Source: Rhodopseudomonas infernalis
Lineage (GTDB): Bacteria > Pseudomonadota > Alphaproteobacteria > Rhizobiales > Xanthobacteraceae
Direction: 5' to 3'
DNA: 64,000 nucleotides
Assembly: GCF_022271405.1 (NCBI RefSeq)
Contig: NZ_JAJNAL010000008.1
Location: 92,721 to 156,720, forward strand
Both the position numbers and the translations under genes were made by a program. The stretch's first letter is position 1, and each line of letters opens with the position of its first letter. The notes below the pieces were generated by a model that had not been told where the DNA came from, did no database searches, and was given only the letters and a program-made list of their open reading frames with translations. This document shows positions 26,083 through 35,882 of this stretch, piece by piece.

Positions 26083-28392
26083 ATGAAAACAACAAGCCAT
26101 GCGATGACGCGTGCTGCGATTTCCTGTGCCGCAGGCACGATGATTGTCGTCCTGATGGACGTCTCTCCCGCCTTCCCGCAAGGCACCGCAACGCCGCTTC
26201 CATCTGTCACCGTCGACGCGCCGCAGCAGGCACGTCGATCGACATCCGCCTCGCGCGGCCGTAGCAGTTCGTCGACGTTGCGGCGCATCGTGCGCGCACG
26301 CCAGCCGTCTAACCAGCTGCCGCAAGCTACGCGCACCGCGACTGCTGCGCGCGAGACTGCGTGGGGACATGTCGACGGCATTGTCGCTACCCGCAGCGGC
26401 ACCGGCACCAAGACCGATACGCCGTTGATCGAGACGCCGCAGTCGATCTCCGTCGTGACGCAGGATCAGATTCAGGCGCAGGCGTTCCAGAGCGCGGGGC
26501 AGGCGGTCCGGTACCTGCCGGGAGTGCGCAGCGAAGTCACCGGCGCCGATGCTCGCTTCGACGCGGTATACATTAGAGGCTTCCTCGGTGATCAGTATCT
26601 CGACGGCTTGCGGCTGCTGAATTTCGGCATCTACAACTACACCATCGTTGATCCGTTCAATCTCGAGCGCATCGAAGTGCTGCGCGGTCCGGCCTCGATT
26701 CTGTACGGGCAGGCGTCACCCGGCGGCATCGTCAATATGGTCAGCAAACGACCGAGCTTCGAGCCCAATCACGAGATGTTCGTGTCGACCGGCACGCGCG
26801 GCCGGATTCAGAGTGGCGTCGATCTCAGCGGCCCGCTCGACAGTAACAAGGAGCTTGCCTATCGGCTGACCGCGTCCGGCTTCGACGTCGGCAGCCAGGT
26901 CGACTACCAGGGCTATCAGCGGGTTTCCATCGCACCGTCCTTGACCTGGCGCCCGACCAACGACACCACGCTCACCGTCCTCGGCACCTATCAGCGCGAT
27001 CCTAGGGCTGGATTCTACAATCAGATTTCGCCTTACGGGATCGGCACGATCTATCCCTATAAGGGGCAGACGATTCCGACCAGCTTCTTCTCCGGCGAAC
27101 CCGGGTTCGATCACACCTCGCGCAGCTACGGTTCGATCGGCTATCTGTTGGAGCACAATGTCGGTAACGGCCTGACGCTGAGGCAGAACTTGCGCTACAT
27201 GGACAGCGACACCGACATCGCGGTGACATCGCCGAATTTTTCGACCGATCCGACCAAGCTGACGCGCGGCGCCTATACCACGCGGGAGTACATCAAGTCG
27301 TTCTCCGTCGATACGCAGGCGGAGGGCAGGTTCCGGATCGGATCGTTCGAGCACACCACGCTGTTCGGCATCGATTATCGCAACGCTTCGGACAAGGCTT
27401 ACAACGGCACCGGAACGGCGACGACGATCAATGCCTTCGCGCCCGTCTACGGCACCATTCCCGTCGTCAATCCGGTTTCCGCGAACGGCCAGAACGTCCA
27501 GCAGTTCGGCGTCTATGCCCAGGATCAGATCAAGGTCGACAACTGGGTCGCGCTGCTCGGCATTCGCCGCGATCAGGCGGATTCTCAGACCAAAAATCTC
27601 TACAGCGGCGTTCAGACCGCTGACAAATCGGACTCCGCCATCACCAAGCGGGGCGCGCTCTTGTACAAGTTCGACAACGGCGTGTCGCCCTACGTTCAGT
27701 ACACCGAGTCGTTCCAGCCCACGGTAGGAACGGATTTCTTCGGCAACGCCTTCGTGCCGACCCGCGGCCAGCAATACGAGGCAGGCGTCAAATACCAGCC
27801 GAATCCGAAATCGCTGTACACGCTGGCGTATTTCGATCTGACCCAGCAAAACGTGCTGACGACCGATCCCGACCCGACGCATGTCGGCAAGAGCGTGCAG
27901 ACCGGTGAGATCCGTTCGCGCGGCGTAGAGGTGGAGGCCAAGGCGGAGGTGAACGCCAACCTCACCGCGCTGGCGTCCTACACCTATCTGGATCTCACCG
28001 TCACCAAGTCCAACAATGCGGCGCAGCTCGGCAAGCGTCCGATCGGTATACCCACCCATTCGGCGAGCGCCTGGGCGGACTACACCTTCCACAGCGGCCC
28101 GCTGGACGGCTTCGGCGTGGCGGGCGGCGTGCGCTACATCGGAGAGAGCGCCGGCACCACCTCGAACTATCTGCCGAACTCCACGACGCCGTTCAACGTG
28201 CCGGCGGTGACGCTGGTCGACGCGGCGATCCACTACGACCTGAGCGCGCTCGGCAAGCAGTTCATCGGGATGAAACTGTCGGTCAACGCCACCAATCTGT
28301 TCGACAAAATCTATGTCGGCATCTGCCAGGATTTCGGCTGCTATTACGGCCTGCGTCGCGAAGTGATCGCGACCCTGCGCTATCGGTGGTGA
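26083..28392 (+). CDS. TonB-dependent siderophore receptor (FoxA/FpvA-like)
   Basis: 769 residues. After a signal peptide (SCAAGTMIVVLMDVSPAFP), an N-terminal extension leads to ATRSGTGTKTDTPLIETPQS, the usual start of the plug in hydroxamate-siderophore receptors. The plug contains VEVLRGPASILYGQ-like LERIEVLRGPASILYGQASP and PGGIVNMVSKRP. The barrel ends in the aromatic tail VIATLRYRW. It imports an iron-siderophore through the outer membrane with energy from TonB/ExbBD. It starts at ATG 26083 and is followed by a PepSY membrane protein 7 bases later, a common iron-uptake pairing. Confidence 0.93.
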   Translation: MKTTSHAMTRAAISCAAGTMIVVLMDVSPAFPQGTATPLPSVTVDAPQQARRSTSASRGRSSSSTLRRIVRARQPSNQLPQATRTATAARETAWGHVDGIVATRSGTGTKTDTPLIETPQSISVVTQDQIQAQAFQSAGQAVRYLPGVRSEVTGADARFDAVYIRGFLGDQYLDGLRLLNFGIYNYTIVDPFNLERIEVLRGPASILYGQASPGGIVNMVSKRPSFEPNHEMFVSTGTRGRIQSGVDLSGPLDSNKELAYRLTASGFDVGSQVDYQGYQRVSIAPSLTWRPTNDTTLTVLGTYQRDPRAGFYNQISPYGIGTIYPYKGQTIPTSFFSGEPGFDHTSRSYGSIGYLLEHNVGNGLTLRQNLRYMDSDTDIAVTSPNFSTDPTKLTRGAYTTREYIKSFSVDTQAEGRFRIGSFEHTTLFGIDYRNASDKAYNGTGTATTINAFAPVYGTIPVVNPVSANGQNVQQFGVYAQDQIKVDNWVALLGIRRDQADSQTKNLYSGVQTADKSDSAITKRGALLYKFDNGVSPYVQYTESFQPTVGTDFFGNAFVPTRGQQYEAGVKYQPNPKSLYTLAYFDLTQQNVLTTDPDPTHVGKSVQTGEIRSRGVEVEAKAEVNANLTALASYTYLDLTVTKSNNAAQLGKRPIGIPTHSASAWADYTFHSGPLDGFGVAGGVRYIGESAGTTSNYLPNSTTPFNVPAVTLVDAAIHYDLSALGKQFIGMKLSVNATNLFDKIYVGICQDFGCYYGLRREVIATLRYRW

Positions 28393-28399
28393 ACCAGGC

Positions 28400-29611
28400 T
28401 TGAGGACCGGAGCGGTGAGGCGGGCTACCCTGCTGAAATGGCTGTGGATACACAAGTGGAGCAGCCTGATCTGCACCGTGTTTCTGCTGCTGATCTGCGT
28501 CACCGGGCTCCCGCTGGTCTTTGAAGACGAAATCGCCGATCTGTTCGACGACGCGCTCCCTTACGCTGCCATGCCGCCGGACGCGGCCCGCATCGATCTC
28601 GATCGGCTGATTGCGAAAAGCCGGGCCGCCTATCCGGACCAGACTGTGATGTTCGCGGTCGTCGGCGACGACGAGCCGAAGGTCGTGGTGTCGCTGGCGC
28701 CGTCGTGGGAGGCGTTTCAGGCCGACCGGCGGTCCATGCGCCAGATCCGGTTCGACGCGCGCACGGGAGACGTGCTCAAGAACGGGGCGCCCCTCGATGG
28801 GCGAGCAGCGTCGGTCATGAACGTGGTGCGGCAACTCCACGTCGATCTGTTCGCGGGCCTGCCGGGCGAACTGTTTCTGGGCGCGATGGGGCTGCTGTTC
28901 GTCGTCGCGATCGTCTCAGGCGCGGTGGTGTACGGCCCCTTCATGCGGCGGCTGGAGTTCGCCACGATCCGGTCGGGGCGCTCGCGTCGGCTGAAATGGC
29001 TCGATCTGCACAATCTGCTCGGTGTCGTTCCGCTGGTGTGGCTGCTGGTGGTCGGTGTCACCGGCGTGATCAATGAACTGTCGAAGCCGATGTTCTCGTT
29101 GTGGCAAATGACGGAGGTGCGGGCCATGCTTGCTTCGTTCGCGGGATCGCCGATCCCGGCACAGCCGTCATCGCCCCGCGCCGCGCTTGAGGTCGCAGAA
29201 GCCGCAACGCCGGGGATGACTCCGGTCAGTGTCACATTTCCGGGATCGCCGTTCGGTTCGCCCTATCACTACATCGTCTGGACCAAGGGGCACGACCCGC
29301 TGACCTCGCGGTTGTTCAAGCCGGTGCTGGTCGATGCGCGTAACGGCAAGCTGGCGGCGGTCGTGCAGATGCCGTGGTATCTGACCGCGCTACAGGTCTC
29401 GCGCCCATTGCATTTTGGTGATTATGGCGGGATGCCGCTGAAGATCATTTGGGCGCTGCTCGATTGCGTCACCATCGTGGTACTCGGCAGCGGCTTGTAT
29501 CTCTGGTGGGCGCGTCGCAGCGACTTCGCCGGCGCAGCCGAGATTGCTCCCGCCGCCGGCACAGCGGCCGCCGACACAGCGAATGTGCTGTCGCCGGGGC
29601 CCGCCGAATGA
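28400..29611 (+). CDS. PepSY-associated membrane protein (siderophore-linked)
   Basis: About 403 residues with four or five membrane helices: SLICTVFLLLICVTGLPLVF, LFLGAMGLLFVVAIVSGAVV, LLGVVPLVWLLVVGVTGVIN and IIWALLDCVTIVVLGSGLYL. The layout WLWIHKWSSL...FEDEIADLF...LHVDLFAGLPGE is typical of the PepSY_TM/PiuB family that sits beside siderophore receptors and is thought to reduce or release iron in the periplasm. TTG 28400 or GTG 28415 may be the start; neither has a strong ribosome site, so the first residues are uncertain. The stop overlaps the next small gene (ATGA). Confidence 0.85.
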   Translation: MRTGAVRRATLLKWLWIHKWSSLICTVFLLLICVTGLPLVFEDEIADLFDDALPYAAMPPDAARIDLDRLIAKSRAAYPDQTVMFAVVGDDEPKVVVSLAPSWEAFQADRRSMRQIRFDARTGDVLKNGAPLDGRAASVMNVVRQLHVDLFAGLPGELFLGAMGLLFVVAIVSGAVVYGPFMRRLEFATIRSGRSRRLKWLDLHNLLGVVPLVWLLVVGVTGVINELSKPMFSLWQMTEVRAMLASFAGSPIPAQPSSPRAALEVAEAATPGMTPVSVTFPGSPFGSPYHYIVWTKGHDPLTSRLFKPVLVDARNGKLAAVVQMPWYLTALQVSRPLHFGDYGGMPLKIIWALLDCVTIVVLGSGLYLWWARRSDFAGAAEIAPAAGTAAADTANVLSPGPAE

Positions 29612-29799
29612 GAGCGCAAACGCTGTTGCGGATTTGGCGCTGGCCGCTCGCGCTCGCGGCTCTGATCGCGGCGGGGCTCGCGGCAGCGTTGCTCGGCAAC
29701 GATGCGATCTGGCGGTCGTTGTCCTGGGCGGCGCTTGCCGTCCCGCTGATCATTATCGTGATCGCGCTGTCGCGTGGCGGCTTCGGCCGCGCCCGTTAA
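29608..29799 (+). CDS. Small two-helix membrane protein coupled to the PepSY gene
   Basis: 63 residues, ATG 29608 overlapping the upstream stop (ATGA), so translation is coupled. The two hydrophobic stretches are LALAALIAAGLAAALLG and LSWAALAVPLIIIVIAL. It is probably a small accessory of the iron-uptake unit. Its stop overlaps the end of the convergent antiporter gene by 4 bases. Confidence 0.65.
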   Translation: MRAQTLLRIWRWPLALAALIAAGLAAALLGNDAIWRSLSWAALAVPLIIIVIALSRGGFGRAR

Positions 29800-31574
29800 T
29801 CCACCGCTGCTATCCCCTCGCGGACCTGTTTCTTCCGCGTATCGCGCTCATCGTGGATGATGGCGATGACCTTGCCGACCGGGGTGCCGAGGGTCTGCAG
29901 CACGGTGGAGGCGATTTCGAAGCTGGCTTCGAGAACCTCGCGGACCACGTCGGTGGCGCCGAGCTTGAACAGCCGGCGCGCGTGTTCGGCGTCGCGGGCG
30001 CGGACGATCACCGGCAAGTCGGGGCGCTCGGCCCGCGCAGCGGCGACGACGTGCTCGGCCGCCACCGCATCGTGCATCGTCACCACCAGCGCCGGCGCTT
30101 CGGCGAGCCCGCATTTGCGCAGGAACGCGCGCTGCGTGGCGTCGCCGTAAACCAGATTGCGCCCGGCGCGGCGTGCCCGCCCCACCGTCTCGGGATCGAT
30201 CTCGATGCCGATGAACGGCTTGTCCTGCTTAGTCAGGATGTCGCCGAGGATGCGGCCGACGCGGCCATAGCCGACGATGATGATGCGGCCCTCCTCGGCG
30301 GGGCCTGGATCAGCGTGACCATCGGCCAGCGCGGTCGCGTTGCGGACGCGCTTGCTGGCCTTGCGCGCCAGCCGCGCCAGATATGGCGTCAACATCATCG
30401 TGCCCGACGACACCAGCAGCATGAACTGCTCGACCTCGTGAGTGACCAGTCCCGACGAGCTGGCGAGCCCGAGCACCAGGAATGCGAATTCGCCGCCGCC
30501 GGCGAGCAGCAGGCTCGCTTCGGCCACCACCGGCCAGGACAGGCCGAACGCGCGGGTCAGCCCGGCGACCAGCGCCGCCTTCAGCGTCACCATGCCGAAC
30601 ACCGAGGCCGCCACCATCAGCGGGTAGCGCGCGACTTCGGCGAGATCGATCCGCATCCCGACCGAGATGAAGAACAGCCCGAGCAGCATGCCCTTGAACG
30701 GCTCGATGTCGACTTCGACCTGGCGGCGAAACTCCGTCTCGGCCAACACCAGCCCGGCCAGGAAGGCGCCGAGCGCCATCGACAGCCCGGCGACGTGAGT
30801 CAGCAACGAAGTGCCGACCACCACGAACAGGATGGTGGCCATGAACAATTCGCGGTTGCGGGTATGCGCCACCAGTCGGAACAGCCGTCGCAACACCAGA
30901 CGTCCGAAGCCGACGATCAGCAGGACCGCGGCGATAGCCTGGATCAGCGCCATCGCCAGACCGAACCATACCGAGCTGGCGGCGTTCGCGCCTTGCACGG
31001 CCCCGCCATTGGCGTTGCCCAGCACGACGATCAGAAACAGGATTGGCACCACCGCCAGATCCTGAGCCAGCAGCACCGCGAAGATGCTGCGCCCCGCCAG
31101 CGTCGTCAGCCGCTTCTGCTCCGCGAGAAGCTGCAGCACGATCGCGGTCGAGGAGAGCGCCAGACAGGCGCCGATCACCAGACTGGCCTCGACCGTGTTG
31201 CCGAAGCCGATGGCGATGCCGGCGATCGCCGCGGTGGTCAGCACCACCTGCAGCATGCCGAGTCCGAACACCAGCCGGCGCATCGTCCAAAGCCGGTCGA
31301 ACGACAGTTCGAGCCCGATGGTGAACAGCAGAAAGGCGACGCCGAGTTCGGCGAGCCGATCGACCGCTTCCTGCGAGGTGATGGTGATGGCCTGCAGCCA
31401 GGGTATTCCGTCGCCGAGTCGTCCAAGGCTATAGGGGCCGAGCACGAGGCCGGCGACCAGAAAGCCGAGGACCGGGCTGATGCGCAGCCGCGTCATCAGC
31501 GGAATCACTACGCCGGCGGTCCCGAGAAACACCAGGGCTTCGCGGTAGACGCCGATATCGCTTGCAGTTGTCAT
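29796..31574 (-). CDS. Kef-type CPA2 monovalent cation/proton antiporter with TrkA-N domain
   Basis: 592 residues. About 12 membrane helices in the first 400 residues (LALSSTAIVLQLLAEQKRL and AVLLAQDLAVVPILFLIVVL are the exchanger core), then a TrkA-N domain with the nucleotide-binding fold IIIVGYGRVGRILGDIL near residue 425. It exchanges K+ or Na+ for protons and is likely gated by NAD(H) or glutathione adducts. There is no KefF/KefG-type ancillary gene next to it. A small remnant of a second antiporter of the same superfamily lies just upstream at 31769. Confidence 0.9.
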   Translation of the reverse strand: MTTASDIGVYREALVFLGTAGVVIPLMTRLRISPVLGFLVAGLVLGPYSLGRLGDGIPWLQAITITSQEAVDRLAELGVAFLLFTIGLELSFDRLWTMRRLVFGLGMLQVVLTTAAIAGIAIGFGNTVEASLVIGACLALSSTAIVLQLLAEQKRLTTLAGRSIFAVLLAQDLAVVPILFLIVVLGNANGGAVQGANAASSVWFGLAMALIQAIAAVLLIVGFGRLVLRRLFRLVAHTRNRELFMATILFVVVGTSLLTHVAGLSMALGAFLAGLVLAETEFRRQVEVDIEPFKGMLLGLFFISVGMRIDLAEVARYPLMVAASVFGMVTLKAALVAGLTRAFGLSWPVVAEASLLLAGGGEFAFLVLGLASSSGLVTHEVEQFMLLVSSGTMMLTPYLARLARKASKRVRNATALADGHADPGPAEEGRIIIVGYGRVGRILGDILTKQDKPFIGIEIDPETVGRARRAGRNLVYGDATQRAFLRKCGLAEAPALVVTMHDAVAAEHVVAAARAERPDLPVIVRARDAEHARRLFKLGATDVVREVLEASFEIASTVLQTLGTPVGKVIAIIHDERDTRKKQVREGIAAVD

Positions 31575-31768
31575 TTTGATTCCAGATCACGCGACCGGTG
31601 TTTCGGCGCGGGGCTCGATCAAATTCCACCGGCGTGCGTCAAAAGATCGCAATGCCCCATGCGCGTCGTCGGCCGGATCTCGTTCGGCGCGGAGCCCGCA
31701 TGCGACGCGGCGATGAGTTGAAGCGCGGCGGGTGGCACCTCTCGTCGTCATGTCGAAGAACGGTTGAT

Positions 31769-31906
31769 ATGGAACATAGCACGCCGCTGATTTCGACCAT
31801 CGTCGCTGGCGTGGTGCCGGCGTTTATTTTCAGCGGTGTGGCACAGCGGATCCGTCCGGTCTGGCGCGATCGTCCGTCCAAACGCTCTGTTGTGTCGTCC
31901 GCCTAG
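31769..31906 (+). pseudogene. N-terminal remnant of a YbaL/Kef-like antiporter
   Basis: 45 codons reading MEHSTPLISTIVAGVVPAF then IFSGVAQRIRPVWR. Intact YbaL-type antiporters begin almost identically (MEHxTPLIxTIVAGLGLAFVFGxxAQRLR). After the first helix the similarity stops and the frame ends at 31906, so this is a truncated leftover rather than a working gene. It may be the remains of a gene deleted during the build-up of the neighbouring iron cluster. Confidence 0.55.
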
Positions 31907-31909
31907 AGA

Positions 31910-33025
31910 TTATCGGTCGCGCCGCCGTCGCCGGCGTGCGAGCCACAGCCAGAGCCCGGTCAGATAGAGCGTCGGCAGCGCGATCCCGCACAGCAGGACG
32001 ATGATGCTCCCAGGCAGGCCGAGACGCAGATCGGCATGCAGCGGGCTCAGCCAGTCTCGTCGCAGGGCCGGGACCGTATCTGCTGCCTCGACTACCGGAC
32101 TGGTGCATCCGGTTCTCACGGCTATCGCGAGGTCACCGCGCCGAGAGGATGGCGAGCGCATATTGACCTGGTAAGCGCCATCGGGTCCTCGCGGAAGAAG
32201 GACGCCGACGATCTCGGCATCTGGATGCGCCAGAGCTGCGGCCGCAAGTGCGCCGCGCAGATCCGAGCCGGCGGGACAGACAATCGCCGCAGACCGGCCG
32301 GAGACCGATTTCGTCGGCGCCGCGCCCGACAAGCCCAGCCATTGCGGCTTGGTGAGCGCGAGGCCTGTCGTCGCCAGCACCAGCAACGGTGCCAGCAGAT
32401 ACGCCGCCGACACGCCGTGCCATTCGATCAGACGGCGCTGGCCGGCGGCGGATCCACCGATCCACAACGACCGCCACCATTTGCGCTGCCGCGGCCACCA
32501 CAGATACGCGCCCGACAGCAGCGACAGCGCCAGGGCGACGCCGCAGCAGCCGACCACGCTGGCGCCCAGCGGGCCCGGCAGCAGCAGCCGGCGATGCAGA
32601 TTCACTGCCGCGGCGAACCACGATCGATCGAACGCGAACAGCCCGAGCGGCTCGCCGCTCTGGCGCTGCACGAACACCACGCCGAGGTCGCCTTCGGGCA
32701 GGCGGCCGAACACGATCGCGGCGTCGCCGGGCAGGAATCCCGTACCCGGCGCGTTGGCTCCGATCACCTTGAGCTCCGGATACCGTTCGCTCGCCCGCGC
32801 GATCCAGACGTCCGCGCCGGCATCCGGCCGCCCCGCGATGTGCGGCGGCTTGACGATTTCCCGCCCGACTTCGAGGGCGACCAGCGGCTCCTTCAGCACC
32901 AGCAGCGCGCCGCTCGCGCCGATCAAAGCGAGGCCGGTACCGACGGTGAGTGCGAGCAGAAGATGCAGCGCACGCCAGATGCGGCGAGCCGACAGCCGCG
33001 CGGCGTGATCGGAACGCTTCGTCAC
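31910..33025 (-). CDS. PepSY-associated membrane protein
   Basis: 371 residues. Four membrane helices are visible: ALHLLLALTVGTGLALIGAS, LGASVVGCCGVALALSLLSG, AAYLLAPLLVLATTGLALTK and GSIIVLLCGIALPTLYLTGL. The PepSY-type periplasmic part includes FDRSWFAAAVNLHRRLLLPG, resembling the VNLHRRLLLG motif of the PepSY_TM family, and the protein ends in an Arg-rich tail. The start overlaps the stop of the preceding exported-protein gene (4 bases), so it is the last gene of the receptor operon 35882-31910. It probably works with that receptor in iron release. Confidence 0.85.
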   Translation of the reverse strand: MTKRSDHAARLSARRIWRALHLLLALTVGTGLALIGASGALLVLKEPLVALEVGREIVKPPHIAGRPDAGADVWIARASERYPELKVIGANAPGTGFLPGDAAIVFGRLPEGDLGVVFVQRQSGEPLGLFAFDRSWFAAAVNLHRRLLLPGPLGASVVGCCGVALALSLLSGAYLWWPRQRKWWRSLWIGGSAAGQRRLIEWHGVSAAYLLAPLLVLATTGLALTKPQWLGLSGAAPTKSVSGRSAAIVCPAGSDLRGALAAAALAHPDAEIVGVLLPRGPDGAYQVNMRSPSSRRGDLAIAVRTGCTSPVVEAADTVPALRRDWLSPLHADLRLGLPGSIIVLLCGIALPTLYLTGLWLWLARRRRRRDR

Positions 33026-33552
33026 TGCGACAGCAGCTTCAACGTGCCGTTACGATAGATCGGCCCCTGCACCTTGCCGCCGGTGAGCACGTTGGTCTGA
33101 TATTGCTGGCTGACGCCGTCGAGGGCCGTCGACAGTTCGGCACGAAAGCTGGCGAAGCCGGCCGAATCGATCTGCTTCGGCACTTCACCTTTCGCAAACA
33201 GCCGCTGCTTGGCTTCGTCGGGCGCCTGTGCGCGGATCCCGCCGCTCACCATGAGGTCGACGATCAGGCGGTCGCCCCGCCACCGGGCGGAGCCGCTGGC
33301 TCCGAGTTCGGCGTCGTCGAGCAGCAGCGATCCGGCGACCAGATAGTCGCCGCTCGGCACCGCGGTGAAGCCGAGGCGCAAGGTGCCGGTCTCGCCGTCC
33401 TCCGACCGCCACGCCCAGCGATGTTCGCCACGATAGGTGACGGCGGTTTGCGTCAGGCCGGGCCTGAGTTCGTACGCCGAAGCGGGGCAGGGCATCGTCG
33501 ACGCCCACACCGCGACGATCGCGGCTCGGGCCAGATGAGACATGAAGCGCAT
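33022..33552 (-). CDS. Exported protein of the second siderophore operon
   Basis: 176 residues with a signal peptide (LARAAIVAVWASTMPCPASA). The mature part is beta-rich (TAVTYRGEHRWAWRSEDGET, SGDYLVAGSLLLDDAELGAS) and ends in an QIDSAGFASFRAEL-like helix. ATG 33552 has AGGAG 9 bases upstream. It starts 20 bases after the TonB receptor stop and overlaps the PepSY gene that follows, so the three are one operon. I do not recognise the family; a periplasmic iron or siderophore-handling role is inferred from position. Confidence 0.7.
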   Translation of the reverse strand: MRFMSHLARAAIVAVWASTMPCPASAYELRPGLTQTAVTYRGEHRWAWRSEDGETGTLRLGFTAVPSGDYLVAGSLLLDDAELGASGSARWRGDRLIVDLMVSGGIRAQAPDEAKQRLFAKGEVPKQIDSAGFASFRAELSTALDGVSQQYQTNVLTGGKVQGPIYRNGTLKLLSQ

Positions 33553-33572
33553 CGTCTGATCTCCTGAACGGT

Positions 33573-35882
33573 TCACCAGCGGTAGCGAAGGCTGGCGATG
33601 ACCGAGCGGTCGAAGCCGGCGTTGCAACTCGTGGCCGAACAGCTCACGTAGTACTGCTTGTTGGTGAGGTTGGTGGCGTTGACGGCGAGCCGCATCCCCT
33701 TCAGATCGCGATGAAGCTGGCCGAGGTCGTAATGGACCGCGGCGTCGAACAGCACGTAGGACGGCACGCCGATGGTATTGGCAGAATCCGCGAAGCTCTC
33801 GCCGACATAGCGCGTGCCGAGGCCTGCGCCGAAGCCGGCCAGCGGCCCGCTCTGGAACGTGTAGTCGCCCCACAGCGACGCGGAGTCCGCCGGCAGCCCG
33901 GTCGGACGATTGCCGAGCTCGGCGGCACTGTTGCTTTTGGTTACGGTGAGATCTGCGTGGGTGTAGGAGGCCACGAGATTGAGGCCGGCGATCGGGTTGG
34001 CGACGCCCTGAAGCTCGAATCCGCGGGACCGCACCTCGCCCACTTGAAGACGATTGAGCGAGTTGTTCGGATCGGTGGTCTGCACGTTCTCCTGATAGAG
34101 ATCGAACACCGACATGGTGACGAAGCTGGTCGCCCCGGCCGGCTGGAATTTGACGCCGATCTCCGCCTGTCGCCCGGTGGTCGGCTTGTAGGACTGGCCG
34201 TAGAAGTCGGTCCCGAGCACCGGGCTGAACGAAGTCGAGTAACCGATATAAGGCGCAAGACCGACGTCGCTCAGATAGACGAGCCCCGCCCGGTAAGTGA
34301 ACGCCTTGTCGTCCTGCGTCGCGGTCGAGCCCTTCAGCCGATTGTCCGTTGCGGTGTTCGACCAGTCCTGCCGACCGCCGAAGCTCAGCACCCAATGGCG
34401 ATCGAATTTGATCTGCTGCTGGCCGTAGATTCCGACCTGGTCGGAGGTCTGCCAGGTCGAGGCCATCGGCGTGGTCGCCGCGCCGATCGGCTGATTGTAG
34501 ACCGGGTTGAAGATGTCGATCGACGGGGCGCGGCCGCTATTGAGGTAGTAATCCTCGGTCGACCGACGATAGTCGACGCCGGCCAGCGACACGAACTGCG
34601 TCGAGCCCATCCACCAGTCGGCCTGAATCTGATTGTCGGACGCGTAGGTGTCGCCGACGATGCGGAATTGATACAGCGCGCGATTGAGCGTCCGCTGGTC
34701 GGCCGCGAGACTCATGCCCGACGCGGTGTTGGTCAAAAGGTCGACATGGCCGTAGCGGAAGTTCGACCGCATCGTGAACGTGTCATCGAGACGATGTTCG
34801 AACAGATATCCGGCTGAATACTGCGTGCGATCGTTGTCGAGACCGGGCTGGTCGAGGAACTGGTTGCGCGGCAGCTGCCCGTTCTTGTTGGGAAGCAGTG
34901 TGCCCTGGATCGGAATGTAGGGGCGCGGCGGCCCGAACTTTTCGTGGCTGTAGTCGGTCAGGATCGTCAGCGTGGTGTCGATGTCCGGCCGCCAGGTGAA
35001 CGCGGGCGCGATGAACACCTTGTCGTCCGGGACCGCCTTGAACTGGGTGTTGCTGTCGCGCGCCAGTCCGGTCAGCCGGTAGAGAAACTGGCCGTCCTTG
35101 TCGATCGGCCCGCTGAGATCGAACTGCCCCTGCAGCCGGTCGAAGCTGCCGCCCTGCAGCATCACTTCGTGGAAAGGCTTGTCGAGCGGTCGCTTGGTGA
35201 TGAGGTTGACCAGCCCGCCCGGCGAGTTCTGGCCGTACAGCACCGAACTCGGCCCGCGCAGAACCTCGACGCGTTCGAGACCGTAAGGCTCGGTCTTCGG
35301 CCACGCCTGGGCGGTGGTGCCGCGCAGGCCGTCGCGCAGGATTCCGCTGCTGCTGGCATCGAAGCCGCGAATGCTGAACGTGTCGAAACGCTGTGAGATC
35401 GCCGGTGTCGTCGCCACCACGCCGGCCGAGTAGCGCAAGGCGTCGGTCACCGATTGAACGTTCTGCGCGTCCATCTGTTGGCGATTGATCACCGAGATCG
35501 ACTGCGGCGTCTCGATCAGCGGTGTGTTGGTCTTGGTCCCCGTCGTGCTGGCCCGGGCGACGAACCCGGATGCGTCCGCGTCACGTGCGTAGGTCGCCCG
35601 CGAGGTCGGGCGGGGGAGCGCTGCGGGAGCCGCGGTCACGGTCGGTCGTGTAGCTCTCCGCTTCGGCTTGCTCTGCTTCGGGGCGCTGACGACCACGGCA
35701 GGCAGCGCGTTCACGGCCGGGGAGGCGGGCGCAACTGCCGTCGCCTGGGCCCGCGCATCCTCGGCCGCCGCGCCGATCAGCAGCAATGCACTCATCGGCA
35801 GCGACGTGGCGTATCTGCGGCTGCGCCGCATCGCTCGCTGGCGTGAAGCAGTTAGTTCGGCTGGACGCGGCTGTGTGGTCAT
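33573..35882 (-). CDS. TonB-dependent siderophore receptor
   Basis: 769 residues from ATG 35882, which has GGAGG 9 bases upstream. After a long basic signal region (RRYATSLPMSALLLIGAAAE) comes STTGTKTNTPLIETPQSISV, the plug with RVEVLRGPSSVLYGQNSPGG, and the barrel ending in VIASLRYRW. It is a paralog of the receptor at 26083-28392 (same plug start, same barrel length, related tail), but the two differ enough to expect different siderophores. It is controlled in all likelihood by the AraC-type gene upstream and is followed by an exported protein and a PepSY membrane protein. Confidence 0.93.
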   Translation of the reverse strand: MTTQPRPAELTASRQRAMRRSRRYATSLPMSALLLIGAAAEDARAQATAVAPASPAVNALPAVVVSAPKQSKPKRRATRPTVTAAPAALPRPTSRATYARDADASGFVARASTTGTKTNTPLIETPQSISVINRQQMDAQNVQSVTDALRYSAGVVATTPAISQRFDTFSIRGFDASSSGILRDGLRGTTAQAWPKTEPYGLERVEVLRGPSSVLYGQNSPGGLVNLITKRPLDKPFHEVMLQGGSFDRLQGQFDLSGPIDKDGQFLYRLTGLARDSNTQFKAVPDDKVFIAPAFTWRPDIDTTLTILTDYSHEKFGPPRPYIPIQGTLLPNKNGQLPRNQFLDQPGLDNDRTQYSAGYLFEHRLDDTFTMRSNFRYGHVDLLTNTASGMSLAADQRTLNRALYQFRIVGDTYASDNQIQADWWMGSTQFVSLAGVDYRRSTEDYYLNSGRAPSIDIFNPVYNQPIGAATTPMASTWQTSDQVGIYGQQQIKFDRHWVLSFGGRQDWSNTATDNRLKGSTATQDDKAFTYRAGLVYLSDVGLAPYIGYSTSFSPVLGTDFYGQSYKPTTGRQAEIGVKFQPAGATSFVTMSVFDLYQENVQTTDPNNSLNRLQVGEVRSRGFELQGVANPIAGLNLVASYTHADLTVTKSNSAAELGNRPTGLPADSASLWGDYTFQSGPLAGFGAGLGTRYVGESFADSANTIGVPSYVLFDAAVHYDLGQLHRDLKGMRLAVNATNLTNKQYYVSCSATSCNAGFDRSVIASLRYRW

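Noticed and set aside
29544..31721. 725-codon open frame antisense to the Kef-type gene
   Set aside because: Composition is Gln/His/Arg-rich shadow sequence; the minus-strand antiporter has clear helices and a nucleotide-binding motif.
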